This document shows, piece after piece, positions 36,932 through 45,655 of a DNA stretch of 64,000 nucleotides. The stretch's first letter is position 1; each line of letters starts with the position of its first letter. Under the pieces are notes generated by a model. That model saw only the letters and a program-made list of their open reading frames with translations. It made no database searches and was not told the DNA's origin. The DNA lies in contig NZ_QQBA01000003.1 of NCBI RefSeq assembly GCF_003350545.1, positions 231,373 to 295,372 on the forward strand, given 5' to 3'. This stretch comes from Flavobacterium glaciei. GTDB lineage: Bacteria > Bacteroidota > Bacteroidia > Flavobacteriales > Flavobacteriaceae. A program made the translations under genes and the position numbers.

Positions 36932-38713
36932 TTAATAACTTGAAAAAAGTATTTCAAGACTTTTAACGTCAATTTTGCAGTATTGTTGTAATTCAGCTAC
37001 AGTTCCTTGTTCAATAAATTCATCTGGTATACCCAAAACAGTAATTTTTGACACGTAATTGTGTTCTGATGCAAATTCTAGAATTGCACTTCCAAAACCG
37101 CCTTTTACAGTACCGTCTTCTATGGTAATTATAGCAGTAAATTTACTAAAAATAGTATGTAATGCTTTTTCGTCTAGTGGTTTGACAAATGAAAAGTCAT
37201 AATGCGCAATCGTTTCTGGATGTTTCATTTTGGCTATAGCCAAAGAGACAGTATTGCCAATAGTTCCATTGGATAAAACGGCTACCTTAGAACCTTGTTT
37301 GATGCAAATACTTTTTCCAATTGCTGTTTTTTTATACTTCCCAAGATGTTGTGTTTGCCAATTTTGAATGACTCCCCGACCCCGTGGATAACGAATGGCT
37401 ACTGGATGATTTAATCCTAATTGTGCAGTATAAAGAATGTTTTGCAGTGCTATTTCATTCATTGGTGCATAAACAATCATGTTAGGAATGCAACGCAAAT
37501 AAGCCAAATCGAAAACACCGTGATGTGTTGCTCCGTCTTCTCCTACTAAACCTGCTCTGTCCAAACAAAAAATTACGGGAAGATTTTGTAAAGCCACATC
37601 ATGAATAATTTGGTCATAAGCTCTTTGTAGAAAAGTCGAGTAAATATTGCAATAAACAATCATTCCTTGAGTTGCCATTCCGGCGGCTAAAGTCACTGCA
37701 TGTTGTTCTGCAATTCCCACATCAAAAGCACGTTGAGGAAAGGCATCCATCATGAATTTTAAGGAACTTCCTGATGGCATCGCTGGTGTAATTCCTATTA
37801 TTTTTTCATTTTTTTTTGCCAAATCCAATACGGTCAAGCCAAAAACATCCTGATATTTTGGAGGTAGATTCTCTTCGAATTTAATGTGAATTTCTCCTGT
37901 TAAAGCATCAAATTTGCCTGGAGCATGGTATTTTACTTGGTCTTCTTCGGCTTGTTGTAGGCCTTTTCCTTTTGTGGTAATGATATGAAGGAATTTTGGT
38001 CCTTTTATTTTATGTAAACGTTTCAGTTCTTTAATCACAGCAAAAATATCGTGACCATCTATTGGACCCGAATAATCAAAATTCAAAGATTTAATCATGT
38101 TATTTTGCCTCGGATTTTTTCCTTCTTTTACGGCTGTGAGGTATTGTTTTAAAGCGCCTACACTTGGATCAATCCCGATAGCGTTATCATTGAGAATTAC
38201 TAATAAATTAGCATCAGTAACTCCGGCGTGATTTAATCCTTCAAAAGCCATTCCTGAGGCAATAGAAGCGTCGCCAATAACAGCAACGTGTTGTTTACTG
38301 TAATCACCTTTCAAATTAGAAGCAATCGCCATTCCTAACGCTGCCGAAATAGAAGTGGAGGAGTGGCCTACGCCAAAAGCATCGTAAATACTCTCGCTTC
38401 TTTTTGGGAAACCGGAAATACCGCCTAATTGACGATTAGTATGAAAACTTTCTCTGCGACCGGTGAGTATTTTATGTCCATAGGCTTGATGACCTACATC
38501 CCAAATCAATAAATCGTTTGGTGTGTCAAAAACATAATGCAAGGCAATTGTCAATTCGATGACTCCTAAGCTTGCGCCAAGATGACCTTCTTTTACCGCC
38601 ACAATGTCGATAATAAAATCGCGTAATTCTTGGGCAACTTGAGGAAGCTGCGCTTCGTCAAGCAAGCGTAAATCGGTTGGGTTATTGATGTTTGAAAGTA
38701 AATTGTTTTTCAT
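36932..38713 (-). CDS. dxs: 1-Deoxy-D-xylulose-5-phosphate synthase
   Basis: First enzyme of the MEP isoprenoid pathway; condenses pyruvate and glyceraldehyde-3-phosphate using thiamin diphosphate. 593 residues, normal length. GVIELTIALHYVFDTP and VGHQAYGHKILTGR are N-terminal TPP-domain marks. GDASIASGMAFEGLNHAG is the ThDP/Mg motif. GVGHSSTSISAALGMA and GLVGEDGATHHGVFDLAYL (catalytic His) complete it. It uses TPP, made or scavenged under the riboswitch-controlled locus at 61.5 kb. Confidence 0.96.
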   Translation of the reverse strand: MKNNLLSNINNPTDLRLLDEAQLPQVAQELRDFIIDIVAVKEGHLGASLGVIELTIALHYVFDTPNDLLIWDVGHQAYGHKILTGRRESFHTNRQLGGISGFPKRSESIYDAFGVGHSSTSISAALGMAIASNLKGDYSKQHVAVIGDASIASGMAFEGLNHAGVTDANLLVILNDNAIGIDPSVGALKQYLTAVKEGKNPRQNNMIKSLNFDYSGPIDGHDIFAVIKELKRLHKIKGPKFLHIITTKGKGLQQAEEDQVKYHAPGKFDALTGEIHIKFEENLPPKYQDVFGLTVLDLAKKNEKIIGITPAMPSGSSLKFMMDAFPQRAFDVGIAEQHAVTLAAGMATQGMIVYCNIYSTFLQRAYDQIIHDVALQNLPVIFCLDRAGLVGEDGATHHGVFDLAYLRCIPNMIVYAPMNEIALQNILYTAQLGLNHPVAIRYPRGRGVIQNWQTQHLGKYKKTAIGKSICIKQGSKVAVLSNGTIGNTVSLAIAKMKHPETIAHYDFSFVKPLDEKALHTIFSKFTAIITIEDGTVKGGFGSAILEFASEHNYVSKITVLGIPDEFIEQGTVAELQQYCKIDVKSLEILFSSY

Positions 38714-38727
38714 TATTTTATAAAAAG

Positions 38728-38735
38728 CAAATTTA
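38728..38735 (-). promoter_or_regulatory. -7 element of dxs
   Basis: Plus strand CAAATTTA reads TAAATTTG on the minus strand, an exact TAnnTTTG match 15 bp before the ATG at 38713. A possible -33 TTG is 25 bp further, longer than usual. Confidence 0.5.
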
Positions 38736-38895
38736 CGGTTTTAAATTGGAATCTTTTTTTCAATTTTAGACGATTCTAGTACCTGTCTTATTTTTACAAG
38801 TAGGTAATTAAATAGGTCAACTAAGTTCAGATTGGTTGCTTTTTGAAACAATTGTAATTAGTTATGCTAAATACGTTTTGTCAAAATTATTTTGT

Positions 38896-39747
38896 TTAGA
38901 TCAAAGAAATAGATTCAGTGTATAATGTTCGTGTTTTTTTACCATTTTGTTCACCTGGTTTCCATTTAGGACATAATTTCAAAACTCTAATAATTTCACT
39001 TTCTAAAGCTTCGTCAATTTCGGATTGGGGTTTGACATAGGTCAATGAGCCGTCTTTATCCACAACGAATGAGATTGAGATTTTGGTAATTTTATTTTTT
39101 AAATTTTCTGGATGTTTGAACTCTTCTTTAAAAAAAGTATAAAATTTTTCAATCCCGCCTTTATATTCTGGAGGGAATTCGAAACCGATACCTCCGTTGT
39201 AAATGACATCTTCAACAACAGTCTCGTTCTTTGTTGTTTCTTCGCAAGCAATTGTTTGGGGATTTATAAATTTTACATGATTTACCTTGGTTGCTGGCGC
39301 AGGAGGTTGAACATGGTTTTGGGTATTGTTTTTTTCTGGCAACATCATGCCAACAGTTATTCGAGATGCTTTTGTACTGTCTTTAACCACTTCAACAGCA
39401 TCAATTTTTTGTTTGTTTCCATTTTTATCGGCACAACTAAACAAAGTGGTTCCCATTGTGATAAACAATGCTAACAAAAACATTTTGTGATACTGAGTTT
39501 GAATATAAAGTGCACGATCTGGGATTTGAATGGTAATCGAATCTAATTGCGATTTTCTCATTCTACCACAGATATTCTGGTTTTGATTTTGTATGAAAAA
39601 ATGCTGCACTTGTTCAGGTAACATTACAGTGAAATCTACAACAGTTTTAGCGCAACTCATACAAAAACGACCTTGGTCATTTGGAGTCATTTTGTTCCAA
39701 TCTTCTTGACAAGGTTCCGAAATTGTGATTTTATATTTCCTTACCAT
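38896..39747 (-). CDS. TonB C-terminal-like protein with an N-terminal Cys-rich cap
   Basis: Protein of 283 residues. The first 60 residues carry SEPCQEDWNKMTPNDQGRFC and SCAKTVVDFT, a Cys-rich motif often found at the start of flavobacterial membrane proteins. A hydrophobic segment with a Cys (FLLALFITMGTTLFSCA, about 90-105) anchors the protein. The last ~90 residues (KITKISISFVVDKDGSLTYV, EIIRVLKLCPKWKPGEQNGK) are a TonB C-terminal domain. It is similar to energy-transducer proteins, but lacks a typical Pro-rich linker of full length. Receptor partner unknown. Confidence 0.75.
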   Translation of the reverse strand: MVRKYKITISEPCQEDWNKMTPNDQGRFCMSCAKTVVDFTVMLPEQVQHFFIQNQNQNICGRMRKSQLDSITIQIPDRALYIQTQYHKMFLLALFITMGTTLFSCADKNGNKQKIDAVEVVKDSTKASRITVGMMLPEKNNTQNHVQPPAPATKVNHVKFINPQTIACEETTKNETVVEDVIYNGGIGFEFPPEYKGGIEKFYTFFKEEFKHPENLKNKITKISISFVVDKDGSLTYVKPQSEIDEALESEIIRVLKLCPKWKPGEQNGKKTRTLYTESISLI

Positions 39748-39806
39748 ACTTTACGTTTCTGATTATAAAACTAACGAAAATTATTTCAAATCCTTACTTT
39801 TGCTGT

Positions 39807-40250
39807 ATGATAAACCCATTTGCCGACGAATATTTTATGAAAAAGGCTTTGCAGGAGGCCGAAATGGCTTTTGAAAAAGGCGAAATTCCTGTTGGCGCTC
39901 TAATTGTCATTGATAACAAAGTCATTGCTCGAAGTCATAATTTGACCGAATTACTTCATGATGTGACAGCTCATGCCGAAATGCAATCCATTACTGCTGC
40001 TGCGAATTATCTTGGTGGGAAATATTTAATAGGTTGTACACTCTATGTCACACTGGAACCTTGCCAGATGTGTGCCGGCGCTTTGTACTGGAGTCAAATT
40101 TCGAAAATTGTGTATGGTGCCAGCGATGAAAATCGCGGTTTTGTAAAAATGGGAACACAATTGCATCCTAAAACTACGGTTGTTTCTGGAATTATGGCTA
40201 ATGAAGCCTCGGAGTTGATGAAGCGATTTTTTGTCGATAGAAGGAAATAA
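39807..40250 (+). CDS. tadA: tRNA adenosine(34) deaminase / nucleoside deaminase
   Basis: Zinc deaminase of 147 residues that makes inosine at the wobble position of tRNA-Arg. HAEMQSI at about 56-62 holds the Zn His and catalytic Glu, and LEPCQMCAGAL near 84-94 holds two Zn Cys. MKKALQEAEMAFEKGEIPVG is the usual TadA N-terminus. A guanine deaminase is a less likely alternative. It diverges from the TonB-like gene; 59 bp separate them. It is followed by a repeat-rich spacer. Confidence 0.9.
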   Translation: MINPFADEYFMKKALQEAEMAFEKGEIPVGALIVIDNKVIARSHNLTELLHDVTAHAEMQSITAAANYLGGKYLIGCTLYVTLEPCQMCAGALYWSQISKIVYGASDENRGFVKMGTQLHPKTTVVSGIMANEASELMKRFFVDRRK

Positions 40251-40270
40251 TATTCTTATCCTAAATACTT

Positions 40271-40366
40271 TAGCCCAGATAGAAGCGGCATCCTTTTGCA
40301 AAGCTGCCAGCCTTCAAAAGGCTGGCAGCTTTGCAAAAGATATAGCGGATAGCTGTAAATAGCTCC
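40271..40366 (+). repeat. Dispersed flavobacterial repeat, copy 2 (most complete)
   Basis: Left arm TAGCCCAGATAGAAGCGGCA then TCCTTTT, a 17-bp central hairpin (GCAAAGCTGCCAGCCTT / AAGGCTGGCAGCTTTGC) and right arm AAAAGATATAGCGGATAGC ending AATAGCTCC. Flanks tadA and rng. Confidence 0.85.
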
Positions 40367-40392
40367 TAAAAACATATAAATTATAAATTACA

Positions 40393-40420
40393 GATTGCTT
40401 CGAAAAATCTCGCAATGACG
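40393..40420 (+). repeat. Short intergenic repeat, GATTGCTTCG...CGCAATGACG type
   Basis: GATTGCTTCG followed 8 bp later by CGCAATGACG, a palindrome-like unit that I recognise as recurrent in Bacteroidetes intergenic DNA. A related TCGTCAGAATGACAAA unit occurs at 54902 and 55303. Confidence 0.45.
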
Positions 40421-40423
40421 CAC

Positions 40424-40454
40424 AAAAAAACCGCCAATCTCACGAAAGGCGGTT
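40424..40454 (-). terminator. Terminator of rng
   Basis: AAACCGCC and GGCGGTTT arms around a 12-nt loop, with A-run to the left (a U-tract on the minus strand), just after the rng stop at 40461. Confidence 0.85.
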
Positions 40455-40460
40455 TGTAAT

Positions 40461-42005
40461 TTATTCTATGACAGCATTTTCTTTTTTGTCGTAGAAATGA
40501 TATTCTAAATACGTGTAAGCATCACGAGGTATAATTTTCACCCATTTTTTATGTTCAAGAAACCATTTTGAACGTAATGATGGAAAACCTTTGGTAAGGT
40601 ATGCGGCCACAAAAGGGTGTACATTTAGGACAACATCTTTGTGGTTTTTTAATACTCTTTCTAAATCAAAAGCGATTTTATCAATGATTTGAATTGGCGC
40701 TTCAATTTCGCCGCTTTCATTGTTTGGATCTTCTTCTCTAGTTTTAATATTAACTTCTGGTCTTACTCTTTGTCTTGTAATTTGGACTAATCCAAATTTA
40801 CTTGGAGGTAAGATTTTGTGTTTTGCTTTATCATCGCTCATTTCTTCTTTTAAGAAATCGAACAACACTTTACGATTTTCAGGATTTGACATATCGATAA
40901 AATCAATTACTATGATTCCGCCCATATCACGTAGACGTAATTGTCTTGCGATTTCGGCAGCAGCAATCATATTGACTTCCATGGCTGTATCTTCCTGATT
41001 GGTAGCTTTATTAGAACGGTTTCCACTATTCACGTCAATAACGTGTAGAGCTTCAGTGTGTTCGATAATAAGATAAGCCCCTTTACTCATGGATACTGTT
41101 TTTCCAAAAGAAGTTTTGATTTGTCTCTCTATGTTGTATTTCTCGAAGATAGGTGTGTCTTTTGATTGATAAAACTTAACGATTGATTGTTTGGATGGAG
41201 CAATTTCTTGCAAATAATCCTTTGTTTGGTTGTACAACTCTTCGTCATCTATCTGAATACCACTGAAGGTATCGTTGAATACATCTCGTAATATCGAAGA
41301 GGCTCTGTTGAGTTCTCCTAATACTTTAGAGGGATGATGAGCAGTTGGTAATTTTTTACACATTGCAGTCCATCTGCTGAGCAGGTTCTGCAAATCTTTT
41401 TCTAATTCGGCTGTATTTTTGCCTTCGGCTACTGTGCGAACAATAACACCAAATCCTTTTGGTTTGATGGATTGTACTAATCGTTTCAAGCGTTCTTTTT
41501 CTTTTTTGTCTTCTATTTTTTGTGAAATAGAAACACGGTCAGAAAACGGAACCAAAACTATAAATCTTCCGGCAAGAGAAAGCTCAGCGCTTATTCGAGG
41601 TCCTTTAGTAGATATAGGTTCTTTTACGACTTGTACTAAAACAGATTGATTGGAACTCAACACATCAGTGATGGTGCCATCTTTGTCTATTTCTTTTTCA
41701 AACTGAAAGGTTTTTAGGGAGAAATCTTTTAATTTACCTGCGCTTACAAGTTTTATGAATTTCAGTTGGGAAGATAAGTTAGGTCCTAAGTCGTGATAAT
41801 GTAAAAAGGCATCTTTTTCGAAGCCAACATTTACAAAAGCAGCGTTAAGTCCAGCAACTGGTTTCCTGATTTTAGCAATAAAAATATCGCCTACTTGGAA
41901 GTTGCTTTTTTCTTCTTCTTTGTGTAATTCAATTAGTTTTCCATCTTTTAATAAGGCAAAATCTACAGCTTCAGAACTAGATCTAATGATTAATTCTTTA
42001 TTCAT
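40461..42005 (-). CDS. rng: Ribonuclease E/G family protein
   Basis: Endoribonuclease of 514 residues involved in rRNA maturation and mRNA decay. N-terminal S1-like RNA-binding region (VGDIFIAKIRKPVAGLNAAF), RNase H-like and 5' sensor parts, and the DNase I-like catalytic region HVIDVNSGNRSNKATNQEDT (Mg-binding Asp), then MGGIIVIDFIDMSNPENRK (second Asp) and a C-terminal small domain. Length is that of RNase G; the long scaffold tail of RNase E is absent. Downstream of the small basic protein and HU on the same strand but 258 bp apart. Confidence 0.94.
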   Translation of the reverse strand: MNKELIIRSSSEAVDFALLKDGKLIELHKEEEKSNFQVGDIFIAKIRKPVAGLNAAFVNVGFEKDAFLHYHDLGPNLSSQLKFIKLVSAGKLKDFSLKTFQFEKEIDKDGTITDVLSSNQSVLVQVVKEPISTKGPRISAELSLAGRFIVLVPFSDRVSISQKIEDKKEKERLKRLVQSIKPKGFGVIVRTVAEGKNTAELEKDLQNLLSRWTAMCKKLPTAHHPSKVLGELNRASSILRDVFNDTFSGIQIDDEELYNQTKDYLQEIAPSKQSIVKFYQSKDTPIFEKYNIERQIKTSFGKTVSMSKGAYLIIEHTEALHVIDVNSGNRSNKATNQEDTAMEVNMIAAAEIARQLRLRDMGGIIVIDFIDMSNPENRKVLFDFLKEEMSDDKAKHKILPPSKFGLVQITRQRVRPEVNIKTREEDPNNESGEIEAPIQIIDKIAFDLERVLKNHKDVVLNVHPFVAAYLTKGFPSLRSKWFLEHKKWVKIIPRDAYTYLEYHFYDKKENAVIE

Positions 42006-42030
42006 TTGTAAATTTTTATCCTGACTTTAA

Positions 42031-42097
42031 GTCGAAAGTCAAAAGTCGAAAGTCAAAAGTATTGCAACTCATAACTCATAACTTATAACTCATAACT
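42031..42097 (+). repeat. Short tandem repeats in the rng upstream spacer
   Basis: Two perfect copies of the 14-mer GTCGAAAGTCAAAA (42031-42044 and 42045-42058), then about four CATAACT units up to 42097. The rest of the 42006-42248 spacer shows no gene; the promoter of rng should be here but I could not place it. Confidence 0.7.
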
Positions 42098-42248
42098 GGC
42101 TGTAAGGATGGATTAAACAATATTTTAACAGGTATTGTACCCGGGGAAAATTAGCTGGCAGTTTGCAGTGTTAAGTTTGCAGTTGACTGAATACTATAAA
42201 CTGAATACTGATTACTAACTTTCAATTTCAATGAACGTTTAAAAAGAA

Positions 42249-42271
42249 AAAAGTAGTTTAAAACTACTTTT
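42249..42271 (-). terminator. Terminator of the 30-residue basic protein gene
   Basis: AAAGTAGTTT and AAACTACTTT arms with A- and T-runs. The stop codon (complement of 42264-42266) lies inside the stem. Confidence 0.8.
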
Positions 42272-42356
42272 TCTTTTTGTGACGGTTAGCTCTCGCTCTT
42301 TTTTTACGTTTGTGCGTTGCTACCTTATGTCTCTTTCTTTTTTTACCACTTGGCAT
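42264..42356 (-). CDS. 30-residue highly basic protein, possible Bacteroidetes ribosomal protein
   Basis: Short gene read from the sequence: MPSGKKRKRHKVATHKRKKR followed by ARANRHKKKK, 30 residues, of which 19 are Lys or Arg. This peptide is near-universal in Bacteroidetes to my knowledge and is usually called hypothetical. Its composition and length fit an RNA-binding ribosomal protein; the Bacteroidetes-specific bL38 seen in a Flavobacterium ribosome structure is a candidate identity, but I cannot confirm it. It is 27 bp after the HU gene in the same direction, probably in one transcript. Confidence 0.8.
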   Translation of the reverse strand: MPSGKKRKRHKVATHKRKKRARANRHKKKK

Positions 42357-42383
42357 GTCTTGTAGATTTTATGATTAATATTA

Positions 42384-42674
42384 TTATTTTGCTTCGTTAT
42401 TTGTTTTCACTCCTTCTACAAAAACTTTTGCAGGTTTAAATGCTGGAATGTTGTGTGCAGGAATTTTTATTGTAGTATTTTTTGAGATATTTCTACCAGT
42501 TTTCTCCGCTCTAGTCTTCACTATAAAACTTCCAAAACCTCTTAAATATACATTGTCTCCAGTTTCTAATGAATTTTTAACTTCATTCATAAAGGTCTCT
42601 ACAGTTGCTTGAACATCTCCTTTTTCAAGACCTAATTTTTCTGAAATTTTTGCTACGATATCTGCTTTCGTCAT
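42384..42674 (-). CDS. HU-family DNA-binding protein
   Basis: Nucleoid protein of 96 residues. MTKADIVAKISEKLGLEKGD is the N-terminal helix pair, NVYLRGFGSFIVKTRAEKTG is the conserved beta strand and turn, and GRNISKNTTIKIPAHNIPAF forms the DNA-bending arm. HU/IHF-like, binds and bends DNA without strong sequence preference. A good promoter lies upstream, and the 30-residue basic protein gene follows it. Confidence 0.93.
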   Translation of the reverse strand: MTKADIVAKISEKLGLEKGDVQATVETFMNEVKNSLETGDNVYLRGFGSFIVKTRAEKTGRNISKNTTIKIPAHNIPAFKPAKVFVEGVKTNNEAK

Positions 42675-42716
42675 TTTCTTTCCTATTTATAATGTTGTAC
42701 TATTTTTTTGAGTTTG

Positions 42717-42748
42717 CAAATATAGGAATTTAAAAAACAATTATTCAA
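42717..42748 (-). promoter_or_regulatory. Bacteroidetes-type promoter of the HU gene
   Basis: On the minus strand TTG (complement of 42746-42748), 21-bp spacer, then TATATTTG (complement of 42717-42724), fitting the -33/-7 consensus of the flavobacterial primary sigma factor. Confidence 0.7.
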
Positions 42749-42807
42749 GCTAATTCATTAAATTTTAATTACATAAACTTTTACATTTGCTAACAAATAA
42801 TTAAAAC

Positions 42808-43845
42808 ATGATTTTTTCTAACTTGTTAATACAATGGTATTTACAAAACAAACGCGATTTGCCTTGGAGAAATACCACCGATCCGTACGCTATTTGGCTC
42901 TCTGAAATCATGTTGCAGCAAACGCGTGTAGCACAAGGAATGCCGTATTTTTTGTCTTTTACAATCGCTTTTCCTACTGTTTTTGATTTGGCTAAAGCCA
43001 ATGAAGAACAGGTTTTGAAACTCTGGCAGGGATTAGGATATTATTCTAGAGCTCGAAACTTGCATAAAACCGCTCAACACGTAGCACAGGAATTGTTGGG
43101 AGTTTTTCCAGGGAATTATAATGACTTAATGAAACTGAAAGGTGTAGGAGACTATACCGCAGCGGCAATTGCCTCTTTCTCCTATAACGAACCTGTTCCT
43201 GTGGTTGATGGTAACGTGTTTCGGGTTTTGTCCCGTTATTTTGACATCGATACGGATATTGCTCAGGCTTCCGCCAAAAAAGAATTCGCTGCACTAGCTT
43301 TCGAACTGATGCCAAAAGACAATCCTGCAACTTTCAATCAAGCCATTATGGAGTTTGGTGCGTTGCAGTGCGTTCCTAAAAGTCCGAATTGCGGTATTTG
43401 TATTTTTAACGAAAGTTGCGCTGCTTTGCAAAAAAACAAAGTTGATCAGTTGCCTGTTAAATCCAAAAAACTAAAAGTTAGGAACCGATATTTTAATTAT
43501 ATGGTTGTTGCAGATGAAAATGATAACACTATAATTCAAAAAAGAACGGACAAAGGAATTTGGCACAACTTATATGAATTCCCTTTGATGGAAACCGAAA
43601 AAGAGGAAGATTTTGATTGTGTTAGTGAAGCTGTTCAAGCGGAGTATTTTAAAGATAATACTATCGTAAGTATGTTAGAATACAACGAGAAAAGTATCAT
43701 TCATAAATTGTCACACCAGCATTTGCATATTAAGTTTTGGAAAGTGAAAATTGGAGGTACAATTGAAAACGGGATTGATGTGGAAACATTGAGAACTTTT
43801 CCGTTTCCAATTGTAATTCATAATTTTATTGAAAAGGATTTATAG
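42808..43845 (+). CDS. mutY: A/G-specific adenine DNA glycosylase
   Basis: Removes adenine mispaired with 8-oxoguanine. 345 residues. SEIMLQQTRVAQGMPYF contains the catalytic Glu region; LKGVGDYTAAAIASFSY is the helix-hairpin-helix; VPVVDGNVFRVL has the catalytic Asp. Four Cys in CVPKSPNCGICIFNESC (about 189-205) bind a 4Fe-4S cluster. The C-terminal part (YMVVADENDNTIIQKRTDKG, then FPLME) is the NUDIX-like domain that recognises oxoG. First gene of a mutY-ssb-gldE-gldD run on the plus strand. Confidence 0.95.
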   Translation: MIFSNLLIQWYLQNKRDLPWRNTTDPYAIWLSEIMLQQTRVAQGMPYFLSFTIAFPTVFDLAKANEEQVLKLWQGLGYYSRARNLHKTAQHVAQELLGVFPGNYNDLMKLKGVGDYTAAAIASFSYNEPVPVVDGNVFRVLSRYFDIDTDIAQASAKKEFAALAFELMPKDNPATFNQAIMEFGALQCVPKSPNCGICIFNESCAALQKNKVDQLPVKSKKLKVRNRYFNYMVVADENDNTIIQKRTDKGIWHNLYEFPLMETEKEEDFDCVSEAVQAEYFKDNTIVSMLEYNEKSIIHKLSHQHLHIKFWKVKIGGTIENGIDVETLRTFPFPIVIHNFIEKDL

Positions 43846-43889
43846 AGTTTCTAAAAAAATGTATCTTTGATTAAATACCACATTCTAAA

Positions 43890-44330
43890 ATGAACGGAAC
43901 ATTAAATAAGGTCATGCTAATTGGTTTTCTTGGCGATGATATCAAAATGCATTATTTTGACGGAGGCAACTGTATCGGTAGATTTCAGTTGGCTACAAAC
44001 GAAGTGTACATCAATAAAACTACCAATGAAAAAATAACTTCTACAGAGTGGCATAATCTTGTAGTGCGCAATAAAGCGGCTGAACTTTGTGAAAAATACC
44101 TCTCGAAAGGAGATAAAATATATGTGGAAGGGCGCATTAAGTCCCGCCAATGGCAATCAGATGACGGAAGTACAAAGCACACCACTGAAATTCAGGTAAC
44201 CGAATTCACTTTTCTTTCCACAAAAAAAGACAGTGAAAACAACAAACAAATTCCTGCAACTGATGTCCCGAAAAACACTAATTTTGACCCTGAAAATAAT
44301 GTCTTGCCTATTAATGACTTGCCATTTTGA
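43890..44330 (+). CDS. ssb: Single-stranded DNA-binding protein
   Basis: OB-fold protein of 146 residues protecting single-stranded DNA in replication and repair. NGTLNKVMLIGFLGDDIKMH opens the fold, followed by RFQLATNEVYINKTT and STEWHNLVV, then GDKIYVEGRIKSRQW. The flexible tail ends NDLPF, the acidic tip that recruits partner proteins. It lies 44 bp after mutY and 23 bp before gldE, a conserved placement in flavobacteria. Confidence 0.95.
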   Translation: MNGTLNKVMLIGFLGDDIKMHYFDGGNCIGRFQLATNEVYINKTTNEKITSTEWHNLVVRNKAAELCEKYLSKGDKIYVEGRIKSRQWQSDDGSTKHTTEIQVTEFTFLSTKKDSENNKQIPATDVPKNTNFDPENNVLPINDLPF

Positions 44331-44353
44331 TTGTTTAATTAATCTTAACTAAT

Positions 44354-45649
44354 TTGGACCCAGAGCCCAGTTTATTTTTTGCGTACGCCATTGATACTAA
44401 TCTAGTTTTTGGTTTTGTAGGAATAGTTGTTTTGCTGTTTTGTTCCGCATTAATATCAGGAGCGGAAGTAGCCTTGTTTTCGTTGTCACAAAAGGACATT
44501 GATGAGACGCTACAAGAAAATAATTCTAAAGGGAAATTTATAGCTGCACTTTTAGAAAAACCAAAAAAGCTAGTGGCGACTCTTCTTGTTGCTAATAATA
44601 TTATTACCATTTCTATAGTATTATTATTTTCGTTAGTTGGAAAAACTATTTTTTCTGCAGTAACAACACCACTTCTAAAATTTATTTTGGAAATATTGAC
44701 CGCTGCCTTCTTAATTTTGTTATTTGGTCAGGTCTTGCCAAAAGTATATGCCAGCAGAAACAATATAAAGTTTGCCAAACTGATTGTATATCCAATTGCT
44801 TTTCTGGATAAATTGCTTTCGCCTATAAGTCTACCCATGCGCGCTGTCACGATTTATTTGCACAATAAATTAGCAAAGCAAAAAACAAATTTCTCCGTTG
44901 ACCAATTATCACAAGCCTTAGAGTTAACTGCTTCGGATGAAACTTCTACCGAAGAGCAAAAAATATTAGAAGGAATTGTGAGCTTTGGAAATACGGATAC
45001 TAGGCAAGTGATGAGTCCCAGAATAGATATTTTTGCTTTAGAAATAGACGAATCTTTTTCTGTTATTTGCCCTAAAATTATAGAAAAAGGATATTCTAGA
45101 ATTCCGGTGTATAGAGACAATATAGACCAAATAGAAGGCGTTTTGTATGTTAAGGATTTGCTTCCGCACATTAATACGAATGAATTTGACTGGAAATCGT
45201 TGTTGCGTGAACCTTTTTTTGTTCCTGAGAATAAAAAACTGGATAATTTGTTGAAAGATTTTCAGAGCATGAAAAGTCATCTCGCGATTGTGGTCGATGA
45301 ATATGGTGGAACTTCAGGATTGGTTTCCCTTGAAGACGTAATAGAAGAAATCGTTGGTGATATCAGCGATGAATTTGACGATGAGAATATTAATTACTCC
45401 CAAATTGACGATAAAAATTACCTTTTTGAAGGAAAAATAAACCTCAAGGATTTTTACAGAATAATTGATGTAGATGAAGAATTATTCGAAATCAAAAAAG
45501 GAGAAGCCGAAACACTGGCTGGTTTTATTCTTGAAATTTTGGGAAATTTTCCGAAAAAGAACCAGAAAATTTCATTCGAAAATTGCCTGTTTACGGTTGA
45601 AGCTGTGGATCAAAAAAGGGTAAAGCAAATAAAAGTAACGATTGAATAA
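44354..45649 (+). CDS. gldE: Gliding motility-associated membrane protein GldE
   Basis: Integral membrane protein of 431 residues related to CorC/HlyC haemolysins. The start is the TTG at 44354 (LDPEPSLFFAYAIDTN), since no ATG precedes the first transmembrane segment and the reading fits family starts. DUF21 membrane region (about 15-190, with LFCSALISGAEVALFSLS), then a CBS pair (RVMSP-like RQVMSPRIDIFALE at about 214-227, and SHLAIVVDEYGGTSGLVSLE near 312-331) and a C-terminal CorC_HlyC domain. GldE is needed with GldD for gliding in Flavobacterium johnsoniae. It is followed 6 bp later by gldD. Confidence 0.92.
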   Translation: MDPEPSLFFAYAIDTNLVFGFVGIVVLLFCSALISGAEVALFSLSQKDIDETLQENNSKGKFIAALLEKPKKLVATLLVANNIITISIVLLFSLVGKTIFSAVTTPLLKFILEILTAAFLILLFGQVLPKVYASRNNIKFAKLIVYPIAFLDKLLSPISLPMRAVTIYLHNKLAKQKTNFSVDQLSQALELTASDETSTEEQKILEGIVSFGNTDTRQVMSPRIDIFALEIDESFSVICPKIIEKGYSRIPVYRDNIDQIEGVLYVKDLLPHINTNEFDWKSLLREPFFVPENKKLDNLLKDFQSMKSHLAIVVDEYGGTSGLVSLEDVIEEIVGDISDEFDDENINYSQIDDKNYLFEGKINLKDFYRIIDVDEELFEIKKGEAETLAGFILEILGNFPKKNQKISFENCLFTVEAVDQKRVKQIKVTIE

Positions 45650-45655
45650 GTAAAA

